Assembly: GCF_000002865.3 (NCBI RefSeq)
Contig: NW_001865048.1
Coordinates: 236,759 to 300,758, forward strand
Direction of reading: 5' to 3'
Length of the DNA stretch: 64,000 nucleotides
Origin: Monosiga brevicollis MX1
Taxonomy: Eukaryota > Opisthokonta > Choanoflagellata > Craspedida > Salpingoecidae
Part shown: in pieces, positions 1 through 10,980 of the stretch
Layout of the letters: the number at the start of each line of letters is the position of its first letter
Position numbering within the stretch: the first letter of the stretch is position 1
The notes under the pieces: generated by a model
Seen by the model: the letters and a program-made list of their open reading frames with translations, nothing else
What the model was told of the DNA's origin: nothing
Databases searched by the model: none
Program-made: the position numbers and the translations under genes

Positions 1-2
1 TC

Positions 3-578
3 AATCGAGCAGTATATGTCAACGGCGAGATTTGCTTGGACATTCTCCAGAAACAATGGAGCTCAGCCTACAATGTCGGCACCATCCTGACTTCGATTCA
101 GTCGCTACTCGATGAGCCCAACCCAGATAGCCCCGCCAACAACGAAGCTGCCAAGTGGGTGACACCTTTGCATGCGACGTGGAATGTGCTGCTCGCCACC
201 TTGGCGCGTGTGGGTGGCGAGCCGTCTCTTTGCCCTGTCATCTTGATGCTCGCTCACACGCCCATTGCGCCCTCCTTCTTTAGGCTGTTTGTGGACGATA
301 AGATGGAATACGAGCGTCGAGTTCTGAAATGTGTTGAAGCCAGCTGGATTGACGGCGGTGAGCTCACATGCCTTTTGATTGTCGCTCTCACCACCAGCCG
401 TGGAGCGAAAGAGAAGCAAGGAAAGAAAGAACAGTCAAGATGCATGAGCAACACATTGGCGACACCCACTGCCCCTCACCCCTCTCACCGCCCACCTGGT
501 ACCGCAGGCATGTCTGCCCTCAAGCGGGCCAAGATCGATGCCGCCTCCAGCCCAGCATCGACTTCAACATCGGCATGA
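3..578 (+). CDS. ubiquitin-conjugating enzyme E2, RAD6/UBE2A type (5' end outside window)
   Basis: E2 enzymes accept ubiquitin from E1 on a catalytic cysteine and pass it to substrates with an E3; RAD6/UBE2A acts in histone H2B and PCNA ubiquitination. The frame open from base 3 carries the active-site block NGEICLDIL (Cys codon 33-35), then [14 protein letters not shown], both very close to the RAD6/UBE2A pattern. An intron at about 155-283 (GTGGGT...TTTAG) removes a frame-disrupting insert, and exon 2 resumes with [13 protein letters not shown] and EASW, as in UBE2A. The C-terminus is uncertain: translation reads on to a stop at 576-578 with a basic, Ser/Thr-rich tail, but a short intron at 358-397 would end the protein near 447. 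The HPN motif and N-terminal helix lie before the window. The E2 call is firm; the RAD6 subfamily is likely. Confidence 0.85.
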   Translation, partial: NRAVYVNGEICLDILQKQWSSAYNVGTILTSIQSLLDEPNPDSPANNEAAKWVTPLHATWNVLLATLARVGGEPSLCPVILMLAHTPIAPSFFRLFVDDKMEYERRVLKCVEASWIDGGELTCLLIVALTTSRGAKEKQGKKEQSRCMSNTLATPTAPHPSHRPPGTAGMSALKRAKIDAASSPASTSTSA

Positions 579-619
579 CACTGCAGATCACGAACGCAGT
601 GAACGTTTTCATGTTTTGA

Positions 620-828
620 CAAGGGCTGAGCCCTGTTCGCGTTGAATTGACTCTCTCTGACTTAAAGTGTGACGCCATCTCCACTTTTCTTTCTTCAAGC
701 TAACACTGTCATCTGGTAGCGGGACAAAAGCCTCAACACAAGCACAACAAGACATAAAGTCCACATGCCCATATAACCCCCGCCAGCTCCGCCCTCTTCT
801 TCCCCTTCCTTCTCTGTCTCTGTCTCTG

Positions 829-892
<64 letters not shown>

Positions 893-1376
893 TCTTTCTC
901 TCCATCCGGATCGGGGGGTCTCTGCGTTGACGTCGTGTTGTCCCGCAGGCTCTTTTCCTTGTGTGTGTGTGTGTGTGTGTGTGTCCCGTCGCTGCCTGGT
1001 CTACCACCGGCGGTTGACTCAAGTCGTTGCGCTGCGGGCTGATGCGCCTGCTTCTTGTTTCCAGACTCGTGGCTGCCATCCATATCAAGCTGACGGACTG
1101 ACCGACTGGCTTGATCGGAGCCCGTCGCCAGCCGCCCCGCCTCGCTTTGCAGCAGAGCCTCCTCGGCTTGGGTCCTGAGCGCGCCTCCCCGATTGCAGTC
1201 CCCATGCTCGGCATTCGCCTGGCTTCTTCCAAGACAAAGCCTTGTTGTGATTCCTGCTGTGATCGTCTCATCGACGCCAGGCCCGACGCACGCCAACTCG
1301 TGGGCTGACCTTTGCCTCGGAGCGTCGACGCCCTCGACACTCCCAAGACCGCCGCCCTCCTCCTTGCTCCGTCGCG
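620..1376. other. intergenic region, E2 to Abl, with microsatellites
   Basis: No convincing gene. It holds TCTCTG/TC repeats at about 810-889 and a (GT)n run at about 960-984. The rest is GC-rich and gives only short open frames. The polypyrimidine tract ends about 490 bp before the Abl start and is on the Abl coding strand, so it may belong to the promoter or 5' leader. Confidence 0.6.
810..889. repeat. (TCTCTG)n / (TC)n microsatellite
   Basis: Six-base TCTCTG units grade into pure TC dinucleotides. This low-complexity tract creates an artificial Arg/Glu-Arg/Asp-rich open frame on the opposite strand. Confidence 0.95.
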
Positions 1377-3911
1377 ATGAGCGCGACCAAGAAGAACGAC
1401 ATTTTTGTGGCACTGGATGACTATGCCTCCCAACACAAGGGTGAACTCTCCTTTAGCAAGGGCGACAACTTTAAGATTCTCAAAAACGCCGCGCCTGATG
1501 ATGGGTACGCCCCCTCTTGCCTTGCCCCGCTCCCTTTTTGACGCATCTTGCCATGATCGCCGCGCATCCGCCATGCGCCATGGCCTCCTCTGCCAACTTT
1601 TTTTTTTTTTTTCGCATTGTCCCATTCCCTTCCTTGGATGCCTCGTGCATATGGATCCAACCAACTCACACAACCACTTTTCTCTTGTGTGCTGTGGCCG
1701 CTTGTTGTCTCGACTCGTCACGTCACACTAGATGGTGGAATGCACAGAATCTGAACACGAAGAAAAAGGGCTGGATCCCCTGCTCGCTGGTAGCCCTTGA
1801 CGGTTTGTTCCACGCAGGTCTATCCTCCCCTGCTCTGCCTTGATCCCTTCCCATACGCTTCCCTGACTCGCTCTGCATCCACCGCATCACCTAACCCCAC
1901 AGGCTCCCTGGAGTTGTTCGATTGGTGTCATGGTGCCATTTCACGCAACGGCGCCGATTACCTGCTTAAACAACACGGTATTGATGGCATGTACCTTGTG
2001 CGCGAGTCTCAGAGCCAACCCGGACAGTACACGCTGGATGTTTGGAAAGAGGGCAAGTCTGTTCACTATCGCATTACCAAAGGCGATGAAGGCTACTTTT
2101 TTCGCCAAGGTTGGTCTGCGCCTGCCCGTCGGCAAATTGCTGCCCATCAACGATGACCCCTTTGAACCTGCCCCATGGTACCCCATCATCTCACCCGGCC
2201 GTCCTGACCATGTTGCAGGCGTTTGCTTTCCCACCATTCCCGAGTTGATTCAACATCACCAGACCCGCTCCGATGGCCTCTGCTCAAGCCTCGATCACAT
2301 CGCCCCCAAGGCCCATGCCAAGACGATCGTCATTGGCATGGACATGGAAAAGAAATGGGAGCTCAAGCGCTCTGAAGTCATTCTCGGGGATCGGCTTGGT
2401 GGTGGCAACTATGGTGAAGTATTCAAAGGCATCTACAACAACAAAACCGTGGCCATCAAGACCATCAAGGAGGAGTCGATGGAAACGGTCGAGTTTATGA
2501 AGGAGGCCCACGTCATGAAAAAGCTGCAGCACCCCAACCTCGTCAAACTCATCGGTGTTTGCAGCACCGAGCTGCCCATGTACATTGTACAAGAGTTTGT
2601 CCCTTACGGCGACCTTCTCTCGTATCTCCGCCTCCCCCAATCCCGCATACAGCTGGACCATGTCTCCATGCTCTACATTGCTCAACAGATCGCCGATGGC
2701 ATGTCCGCCCTCGAAGCCCAAAATACCATCCATCGCGATTTGGCTGCCCGCAACTGTCTCGTCGGTGAGAACCTGTCCGTTAAAGTTGCCGACTTTGGCA
2801 TGGGCCGAGTCGTGGATGACCTGTACACGGCTCGCACTGGCACCAAGATGCCGATCAAGTGGACGGCCCCCGAGGCCCTCTGCTACGATGCCTTTTCCGT
2901 CAAGTCGGATGTCTGGTCCTTTGGCATCACTCTATGGGAAATTGCCACGTTTGGTGATGTGCCTTACCCCGGCCTTGAAGCCCGTGACGTTATCAACCAG
3001 CTCGAGGGTGGGTATCGCATGCCTGAACCTCAGGACTGCCCGGCCGGTCTCTATGAAATCATGACCCAATGCTGGGCCCTTGAGTCACGCGAGCGCCCCA
3101 GCTTTTTCGACCTTCAACATCAGCTCGATGATCTTCACAAAAACACAAAGGGTGAGTACTTGGTTGGCCGCGACTTGTCTGCGCATGAGACGGTGACGCA
3201 GGCATCCCTGGCGTTTGCTTCCGCCCTGCACCAATCTGTATTGTGCTTGGATTTGCGCCCTTGGCTTCTTCAAGGCCATGAGCCTCTACCCAACAGCTTT
3301 CCCAGTCTCTTGTCTTTGCCATGACATGACATGACCGTCTCCTTGCACCTTGTCACTCATGTCAAATCTCTCTTTTGCAGGCGAGGCATCTGGATCTAAG
3401 CTCGAGCGAACCAAGTCTCAAATGGGCACCTCGTGGCGCAAGGGGTTTGAGGGAGACAAGAGTGTCGACAAAGATTTGATTGCTCAACTCATTGATCTTA
3501 CCCGCGAGATCTTCAGCGTGAGCCAGGTAGGCTTTTGCAATATAGAGCGCACGTGCAAATGCTGCACGTGTTTCTCACCTGCCTTGAAACAATGAAAAAA
3601 AAATCGTTCCTGGTCAAGAGGCTTGGCTTTGTTGCTCACCTCAGTTTGACCCGTGTGTTCTTTGATAGCAATTGTTCCGCTACGGTACAGACGACACGTA
3701 TGGCGAAATGGTGGAGAGTGTCAGCGCCAGCGTCAAGGCATTGTTGCAGGTTGCAAAGAATGTCAAAGCACTCGACAAGGTCACCTTGAAGAAACTCTCG
3801 GTTTCAGCCGCCGCGTTAGCCAAAGCTAAAACAAGCGAAAAGGCCAAGCCTTGTGCCGAGTCTATTCGCGATCTGGCCCGAGAACTCAACAAGGCCTCGC
3901 GTCTTCTTTAG
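1377..3911 (+). CDS. ABL: Abl-family non-receptor tyrosine kinase (SH3-SH2-kinase-FABD)
   Basis: Phosphorylates protein tyrosines and couples phosphotyrosine signals to actin. Exons: 1377-1504, 1732-1802, 1903-2109, 2219-3151, 3381-3526, 3669-3911, giving 575 aa. SH3 is at about residues 8-65 (ALDDY; WW before GWIP). SH2 is at about 70-150 with the FLVRES-like YLVRES (Arg100). The kinase spans about 185-440: P-loop GGGNYGEV, VAIK Lys216, HRDLAARN (Asp309), DFG (Asp327), activation-loop Tyr338, PIKWTAPE. The last two exons resemble the Abl F-actin-binding helical bundle (about 455-575). The long proline-rich/NLS region of animal Abl is absent. The protein starts Met-Ser, so there is no Gly2 for myristoylation and almost no N-cap. 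The gatekeeper position (YIVQEF, residue 260) is Gln, where human Abl has Thr. Start: first ATG of the frame that leads directly into SH3. Convergent with the next gene. Confidence 0.93.
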
Positions 3912-4614
3912 CTTTGACCTGTTTCGACCGCTCGTAGGATTTCTTTTTTTTTTTTCTTTTTTGTCATCTTGTTCTATGACATTGTGTTCTTTCGATCGTG
4001 GCCTCTCGTCATCAAGTGACTGTGGCTAATCTCACGCCTAGAGTCTTAGTGATTCGCGTCCTCCCTGAATACAGTTTGTTCCACCTGTCTTGCCTGAGCT
4101 TGTTCCGCTCTTTCTTGGCTTGGCCTCCGTTTTCGGCCACCAGCGAAAGAACTCCCACGCGCCCAAGAATCGTCTCCATTTGCATTCGCTGCGATCGGCG
4201 GGCAAGCGCTTGCCAGTCCCTTGTTTGTGGGCTTCTTCGTGTTCTTAACATGTAAGGACATGTTCCTGACCTGTGCCTGCGAGTGTGTGCACGCGTGTTT
4301 TATCATTAAACCATTTGCCAGGATACTTGTACTTTGTTGTGGTCCATTGCTCACGTGTATGGTCATGCTTCGCACTTGGGGAAGTGCAGCTCCAAAAGTT
4401 TTGGTTTGAGTTTGATTTTGTTACCTTCTGTGACGTTCCCTCACGTTTCTTTTTCCCCCTGAAATCGCGCCATGTCTGCTTGTTGCAAACTACTGGTGCT
4501 ACCCGGTCCGTCTGGCCCTCGGCGTTGGCCAGTCCATGATTCTCCTCTTTTGACCCAATTGAGCCGGGCAAATCTGAGAAGAAGCACGTTGTTTGGGAAT
4601 GGGGCGTCGATGTT
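3912..4614. other. intergenic region between convergent genes
   Basis: This holds the 3' flanks of the Abl and M3 peptidase genes. A T-rich run at about 3942-3962 follows the Abl stop. No coding frame has recognisable content. Confidence 0.6.
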
Positions 4615-7600
4615 CTACTCGCACATGCGAGCGACAAATGGTTCAAAATTGGGCTCACGACCCAAGTACTGTTTGACCATAGTCTTGCCGTCGACAGTCG
4701 CTCCTGAAGTACATGAAGCATTGGCGCCGTCAGAATGTGATGCGTGATCATCTCGAGGTCAAGGTTGGACTCCAACGTGACATACCGGGGGCCAAAATAT
4801 GGCGACGGATCTCAGCGCCCTGCTCGGGAACCAACAGGGAACCGCCAGCTCGCTCCTATAATGGAATCCCAAGTTGAGAGCAGTGAAAAGTGATAGGCAG
4901 TGGACCACATCGGAAGGCAGGAAAAAACCGCCGTGTTTCAATGGGCACCTTGAAAGTCTGAAGCAGATCCGTAGCCACGGCCTCAGACCACGCATAGCTG
5001 TAGTAACTATTTTTGTGCGTGTGCCAAAGACATAAGAGCAGTGGCGGGGGACTTGAGACACAAAGAAGCGCTCCAGCAGAGACATACCCAGCGTCATAGC
5101 CCATGACGGGATGATACCAAGCGGTCCAAGGGTTGGCGTCAGGCTCAGCAGGCAACAGAGCATACTTCAACCGCAATTCATTGTATACTTGCAAGGGGTC
5201 TGCAAAGTCACTTTGAGTGTGCACAGACGCGGGCTGGTCAGATTCTCTGCGACATGATGACACAGGGTAGAATCGCATGCGCACAAACGTATGAATGGCA
5301 CGAGCTGCATACTTCATGTGAACACGAAGATCGGCCATGGCCATGTAGAGGTACCGCAGTTCGCCCCAAGCCTTGTTGTGGAATCGTGAGGCAATCAAGC
5401 GCTCTACAGCATCATCTGGCAAGGGGCTAGACCATGCCAGAGTTCCATTCAAATGGCGCCCAACAAGGTTGGAGTAAGACGAGGCCCTTGCACATGAAGA
5501 AAAGCACGGCGTCGCGCCCTTACGCCAATGTTTTAAAGTGGCACGAAAGCTTGCGGAGAACTGAGGCATCCCAGGTCCAGTTTTCAAACATCATCGATGG
5601 CACCTGTGTCCAGTCGCGTCAAGATAGTCGTGGGTGTAGCTGAGGGAAAGCTCGCGGAACTCTGGGATTTTTTTTAAAAAACAAAACAAAAAAACATGGC
5701 GATTGCAATCAAGTCTGTCACCCAACCAGCACAGACTTTTGCTCGTACCTCAAGGTAGTCGTACTCTACGCCTGCTGGGTAGGGTACGATGGACCAGGCC
5801 CAAGCGAAACGCGCATACTTGCTCGAAGTACAAACGCCGTGACACACATGGCCAAATTCGTGAAAGAATGTTGTCACTTGTGAATGACGCAAGAGCGCGG
5901 GTTGGTCCGCCGTGTTGCGGGGAAAGTTGGCAATCATGGCCACAATGGGCGTCTGTTGTTGTCCATCCCGCACGCAGCTGGGGCGGATAGGCATGACGCA
6001 CTGATGTCCATATTTACCCGGCCGTGAATGCATGTCCAAGAAAAAATGACCTGCTCCAGTCATCGCCAAAAACAACGCGTGACAACCAGAAGCGTGAGCA
6101 GTCGGATCAGCGAATAGCTGGTGTGCAACGTAATGTGCGTGCTTCATGTGCACGGGGTCAACTCGGTCAAAAAAAAAAAAAAGAGTCGCTGCACCACACA
6201 CCGAGCAGCTCATCCGTGGAGTCGTCATGGACGGCAAAACAACGCACTTCTGGGTGCCAGCACTCGTCCCGGCTCAACTACAGCCATGAATTTTGAGACG
6301 CATGGTTACTTGTCAGCCGACACAGGGGCAGAAACCTTGCTGCAGACAACGAAACACTTGCCTCGTGAAACCGCAGATGCAAAAGGGAAGCGTACACCTC
6401 CATCACGGTATCAATGACCCGATCCAAGGTAAAATACTCACACATGAGATCTTCATCGATTTGAAATTGTTCATTGCGCTGCAGCAGGCCCCGAGATCAC
6501 GTTGAAATGAATCGGCCTCTGAGGCGCGAATGGAATAGAAAGGGACAGTTCACCAGGCAGCAGACTGACCTGCAGCTTTTGAAAGTAGGCCAGATCCCAG
6601 GCTTCGAGAGTTGTGGCCTGTGGCTCTTGCGTACGCTTAAAGGCCAGAAGCCCTTCTTTTTGCTGAACGGCCTGCGGGAAGAAGCAGCAATTGACAGCCA
6701 GCAAGAGTGAGACCGACAGCAAACACGGTCAGAATGGTTCAGGGTCGAGAAATGGTGCTATTCAACACGAGTAGTTGGCCGTACCGCAGGTAAGAGACGA
6801 TTGGCAATGCCTTGCAGAAAATCGAGGGCCGCATCGGCATTCTCGCACATACGACCGTCAATCATGACGTCAGCATGATGTTTTTTACCTGGAAAGGTTG
6901 TGCAGAGGACGGCATGAGCGCAGGGCCAATGATGAGGGCAGAGGAGGCAATGTACGAGGCAGGGCGCATGGTAGAATCCAGCCAGACTGCATGGTAGACA
7001 TTGCTACGTGCCAAGAAGCTGGGCCATTTGTTGACGGACAGCAAAAACTTCTTGCAGACGAGGGTAGTTTTCAAGGCACCGCTGATTGCGCCGCTGTTCC
7101 ATCGTCTTGCGGGTTTCCTAGGTATCCATGCAACCGGCGGGTGCAATGGCACGTTGTCAAGGATGAGACATGAACAATTCTTCTGCGCACAACACATTTG
7201 AAGACACGAGTAGACGTAGGCGTACCGCAACGTGGCACGAGGTCAAGACGGGTACGACGCTGGGCGCCTTGAGGGAGAGCACATATTCGTCGGTCTTGTC
7301 GTCACGGTCCCAGCCAGCCAAAACACCAGCCGGCACACCCTGAATGCGTGTGATTGAAGCGGCAGAGATGAGCTTTGTGCATTTCTGCATCTACAACTGG
7401 CAAGGGAACTCAGCTGGCGCGCACCTCAAGTTGAGCTGCGGTGAAGCGCACGGTGCTGTCCTCCTCATTGATAGTCTGCTCAATGGTAGCACAGAGCTCA
7501 GTTTCACGTTGCCGCAGCTTTTGCAGCGCGTCTCGATCTGCGGGAGTCAGCATCGAGCCGGCTCGCTCACACTCTCGGACCAGCCTGCGGGCGCCAGTGA

Positions 7601-8315
7601 CGGTGAAATGAGCACAGGATATGGATATGGTGTACCCTAGAGCTCAATTTTGTAGCCAGCAAGGTAGAGCCACAGCAACGTACCGAACGACATAACGATG
7701 GTCTTGCTCGTCGAGGTTGACGCTGGCGCCGAGCTGGCGCCATTGGTCCAGCAGCACTTGGAGTCGCTCTGCGACGGCAACGTTGGCCGTGAGCTCACCA
7801 AAGACGGCTTTGAGCTGCGTCTTGGCTTCGACGCTGGCCTTGCGCACGGCCGGGTCGCTAGAGGAAGCTACCGAGGGCAAGACAGCCTCAATGGTTCGGG
7901 TAAACACCTAGGTGTTCGCAGCGCGCCGCAACACACGAGAGACATGAGGAGGCGGTCTGAGTCGGCATGAAGAAAGAACACTGCACTCGCCACCACCAGC
8001 ATCATTGACAGCATGGCTGTCTGCATGCGGATGAGAAGCTACACGTTTGGGCGGGACCTACGTCAGCTTCGGCTTTGGCCAGCTGCTGCACTGCATGCCA
8101 AATGGCTCCAGTATCTTGCGCTGGTGCTTGTGCCAGCGTAGCGATGGCGTCTCGGTACCTACGAGCGCGACCCCACAACATCAGTCCACCGCATTAACTA
8201 AATCAGTGGCGGGGTCAAAAGACACAAGCACCCACCGCGTGACCAGCGTAGTCGCCAGCTGTTGCAACTCGTTGACGGGCCGCGTCCACCGCAGCAAGAA
8301 CCGGTTGGCTGCCAT
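4615..8315 (-). CDS. M3 family zinc oligopeptidase (thimet oligopeptidase/neurolysin type)
   Basis: Cleaves short peptides with a zinc-bound water. The zinc motif HEFGH lies at 5848-5862, and the third ligand Glu is in the downstream VEYDYLE segment. C-terminal family landmarks are in order: FENWTWD, GYDAGYYSYAWSEA (joined across an intron), RRHILAPGG, and YLGREPN near the end. Exons resolved from the 3' end: 4615-4703, 4786-4819, 4949-5006, 5088-5233, about 5325-5426, 5524-5603, 5749-6050, 6202-6277. At least six more lie between about 6390 and 8315, for roughly 15 in all. The start at 8315 (MAANRFLLRW) fits the family N-terminus (LRW before the first helix) and has no clear transit peptide, so a cytosolic enzyme is likely. 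Divergent from the trypsin-like gene. Confidence 0.88.
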
Positions 8316-8911
8316 AATCGAGGTGTCCAGTCCACTGACCAACAACAACAACAACAACTTGTGATTTTGAAAATAAAACAAGGTGAAGTCAAAAATTCCT
8401 TTCAGTTGTCAGACACTTTTTTTTTTTTTTCAAACTTTTTTTGTGATTTTGGAGAGCTGAATTCAAGAAAGGGTCATGCCCTATGGCGAGTTCTGGTTGT
8501 TTTGCGTATCATGGGTGTTAGGCATCGTTGTCTCTCACGGTGGTCCATTCGGTAAAAAAATAGTCTTGACTCAGGAACAGTACACACTGTAACCCAACAC
8601 ATTTCGCGCTCTCTGAAAGAACGCCACAGGTCGAAAGCAGAGGAAAAACACCACAAGACCATACCATCGATTTGAGGTTGGCCGTGGAGTGAAATAGCTG
8701 AGCTCAGCAACTTTTGTCCTCTAGAAGACTCAAGCCCCTCAGGTTGAAATAGCTGAGCTCAGCAACTTTTGTCCCCTGTGTCTTTGCATTTGGAGAAGAC
8801 TCAAGCGCTGAGCTCAGCACACAAAGAGCGACCCTTTTCCTCTTTGGTGCCTTCTCCTGCATTTTCCTCCTTTTCCGGACGTCGTCTCCACTGTCTTTCC
8901 ACACCACCAGA
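8316..8911. promoter_or_regulatory. divergent intergenic region with 55-bp phased repeats
   Basis: Separates the divergent M3 peptidase and trypsin-like genes. It contains a CAACAA run at about 8340-8357, a poly-T tract at about 8418-8440, and the repeated palindrome array annotated separately. No gene seen. Confidence 0.6.
8691..8818. repeat. three 12-bp palindromes in 55-bp phased tandem repeats
   Basis: The perfect palindrome GCTGAGCTCAGC occurs at 8697-8708, 8752-8763 and 8807-8818, exactly 55 bp apart each time. It is embedded in a larger imperfect tandem: a 29-bp block is identical at 8691-8719 and 8746-8774, and the block AGAAGACTCAAGC recurs at about 8723-8735 and 8794-8806. The array ends 93 bp before the downstream ATG. 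The layout suggests repeated dimeric-protein binding sites or a recent tandem duplication. Confidence 0.85.
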
Positions 8912-10207
8912 ATGGCACGCTCAATCATCGCTCGCTGGGGGCACTGCTTTGTCGCAAGCAAGGTTACTGCCGAGTGTGGCTCATCGCTCTCCCACAACCA
9001 AGGGCAGTTTCCAGGCTCTCTTCGAATTGTTGTTGATGATATTGAGGTTGGCTATGCTGCCGTCATCTCCAACACCTTCATCCTCGTTCCCTCCCACGTG
9101 GCGAGCGTTAATGACCTGGCAAATGAGGTGGTCAAAGAGCAGGATTGGTCCATCTACCTGTGCGAGACCATTCCGGCTCCCGACGGTCAATCTGTGCCGC
9201 TTGGACAATATGTTTGCAGTGCTACGGGTGTCAAGTTTGGTTCGGGGGACTTTGTCATTGTTCAAATTAGGTCAGCTAATGACCATTCCGTTGTTGGCCC
9301 CATCAAACACTTTGAGGATCTTTTTCTCTTCGACGCTCCAAGCGGCACATACGACTATGATAAACTGGACATGGAGAATCCCGCTTTACCTGGTGACAGC
9401 GGCCTCTTGGTGCAAAAAAAAATCTTGCTGGGTGGAGTTTTAAGTTCCAGACAGGATGACGGCAGCTACACCAAGTTGGTCATGTTTGCCATGAAGGAAG
9501 CGCTTGACGTCTTAAAGCAAAGCCAAACTGTGCTCAACTCGACTTACGACCGCCAGGAAAGCCAGGTTGACCCTCGTGATGCCCCTTTGCTGCAGACTGG
9601 CATTTTTGTGGAAGGCCTGGACGAATATGTTGCCCTCAGCCTTGCCGATGACGTCAAGAGAGCGATTCAGAATCTTCCGCAAGATGGTGGTCGAATAACC
9701 TACGAAATCAAGCCTCGTGAACAAGCTGCTCGTACAGTTAACCTCACACTCAACAAGTACGACCGTACGGTGTTCTTGTCGATCCTGGCGCAAAAACTGA
9801 ATAGAGGATTCCTCCCCTACGACACTGTCGACTACGGTGGTACGCAGTGCTGGGTAAAACATTCCATGCTCGAGAATGTGCGTATCTACACACATGTCGG
9901 TCGCATGGCACACGAAGCTAAACATTACAACTTTGACAACAATGGCGCCCAGTACCCTCATGACAAGGCATTGCAAATTACCGGCATCACACGTGCCGTC
10001 CTCTTGACCGAGGCCACCAAGGACGATGCTGTGGTGTGTCACCATCCACTGCTTTGTGAGTACAAATCTCACTTTGATGATCGCCTCAAGAAGAATGGTG
10101 TCCACACTTGCATCCGTCCTAGCCACTTGCTATTGTCTTCAGGATGCTTGAATGACTTGCACACGAAACTGAACCAGATCATGCATGGCCTTGGTGATCC
10201 AATTTGA
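8912..10207 (+). CDS. intronless protein with a trypsin-fold-like N-terminal half
   Basis: One uninterrupted 431-aa frame, unusual beside intron-rich neighbours. Residues about 30-200 carry a possible PA-clan serine-protease triad in the right order and spacing: His62 in VPSHVA, Asp113 in SGDFVIVQI, Ser163 in LPGDSGLLV, where the GDSG loop is the strongest signal. The second half (about 205-431) is rich in His, Asp and basic residues and matches nothing I recognise. There is no clear signal peptide, so a cytosolic protein is inferred. The ATG at 8912 opens the frame after a short leader carrying the palindrome array. Alternatives are a catalytically dead trypsin-like fold or a domain from a mobile or viral source. 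The fold is inferred from motifs only. Confidence 0.6.
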   Translation: MARSIIARWGHCFVASKVTAECGSSLSHNQGQFPGSLRIVVDDIEVGYAAVISNTFILVPSHVASVNDLANEVVKEQDWSIYLCETIPAPDGQSVPLGQYVCSATGVKFGSGDFVIVQIRSANDHSVVGPIKHFEDLFLFDAPSGTYDYDKLDMENPALPGDSGLLVQKKILLGGVLSSRQDDGSYTKLVMFAMKEALDVLKQSQTVLNSTYDRQESQVDPRDAPLLQTGIFVEGLDEYVALSLADDVKRAIQNLPQDGGRITYEIKPREQAARTVNLTLNKYDRTVFLSILAQKLNRGFLPYDTVDYGGTQCWVKHSMLENVRIYTHVGRMAHEAKHYNFDNNGAQYPHDKALQITGITRAVLLTEATKDDAVVCHHPLLCEYKSHFDDRLKKNGVHTCIRPSHLLLSSGCLNDLHTKLNQIMHGLGDPI

Positions 10208-10980
10208 GGCAATGTCGCTATCTTCAATTGTTTGTTGTTTCTCCGCCACTTTGCTTTTTGACTTGCTTTTGAAAGCATGCCTTATGTCGTTGTTTTCGCT
10301 TTACTTCCCTCTTTGCCGCGTTGCTTTCTGTGAAATTCAATTTTTTTTTTCTGCAGCTTCTCACTACTCATCAGGAAAGCATTGTGATCGTAAGAACTGA
10401 ATGAATGAACTCGGATGTGTATTCATTTACATGTCAAGGAAACAAGAAAGTCCTCTGCGTACATTCGTCTGCGTGTCTGTGTAAGACTGGATGGCTGTGT
10501 GCCTGCGCGTGCCGGTGTGCGTGTCTGTGTTGGACTGTATGCTTGTCTGTCTGTATGGATGTCTGCATGCCTTACGCGTGCATGGCTGTGCCCGCAGCTG
10601 TGTCTCTGCAAATCTAGTTTTCGACTCTTTTTCTTCCAAGTCTCGAGTGCTTTGCATGCCATCATCATCATAGACCTTTTCGGCGTTCCATCGATTTGGA
10701 CGAATCTCAACTTTTGGCACCACATGACCTGGTTGGCATGATTATTGAGGGTCGGCTGGCGTTTCGACAAGGCCTCGAGTTTATGTAGCAATGGCTGACA
10801 ACCGAATGCCCGCAATAGTACGGCGGTAGTGGTAGAATAGAACACGGTCCGCGGGCACAGCCCGAAACGAGATGACAACGTAAAGCCAACAAAAAGTGTT
10901 TTGCTGATCTTTGGTCTGCATGAATGGCACAAAAACGCGCCCTTTTGCCATGCATCCTCCAGCTGTCCAACGTGGGCATT
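10208..10980. other. intergenic region between convergent genes
   Basis: 3' flanks of the trypsin-like and glycosyltransferase genes. It includes a T-run at about 10339-10350 and a degenerate GTGTCTGTGT-rich stretch at about 10460-10605. No coding content recognised. Confidence 0.55.

Noticed and set aside
609-1721. 370-aa minus-strand open frame rich in Arg-Glu and Arg-Asp repeats
   Set aside because: Produced by the TCTCTG/TC microsatellite and overlapping Abl exon 1 in antisense; no domain features.
4245-4775. 176-aa minus-strand open frame
   Set aside because: Overlaps the last M3 exon in another frame and the intergenic region; the M3 frame has the family motif YLGREPN.
5236-5325. In-frame read-through between two M3 exons as coding
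   Set aside because: Family alignment shows an insertion here and removing it restores the usual spacing, but the exact donor could not be fixed, so only approximate borders are given.
8691-8818. CRISPR-like array
   Set aside because: Only three short palindromic repeats, the intervening sequence is itself repeated, and the context is nuclear eukaryotic DNA.
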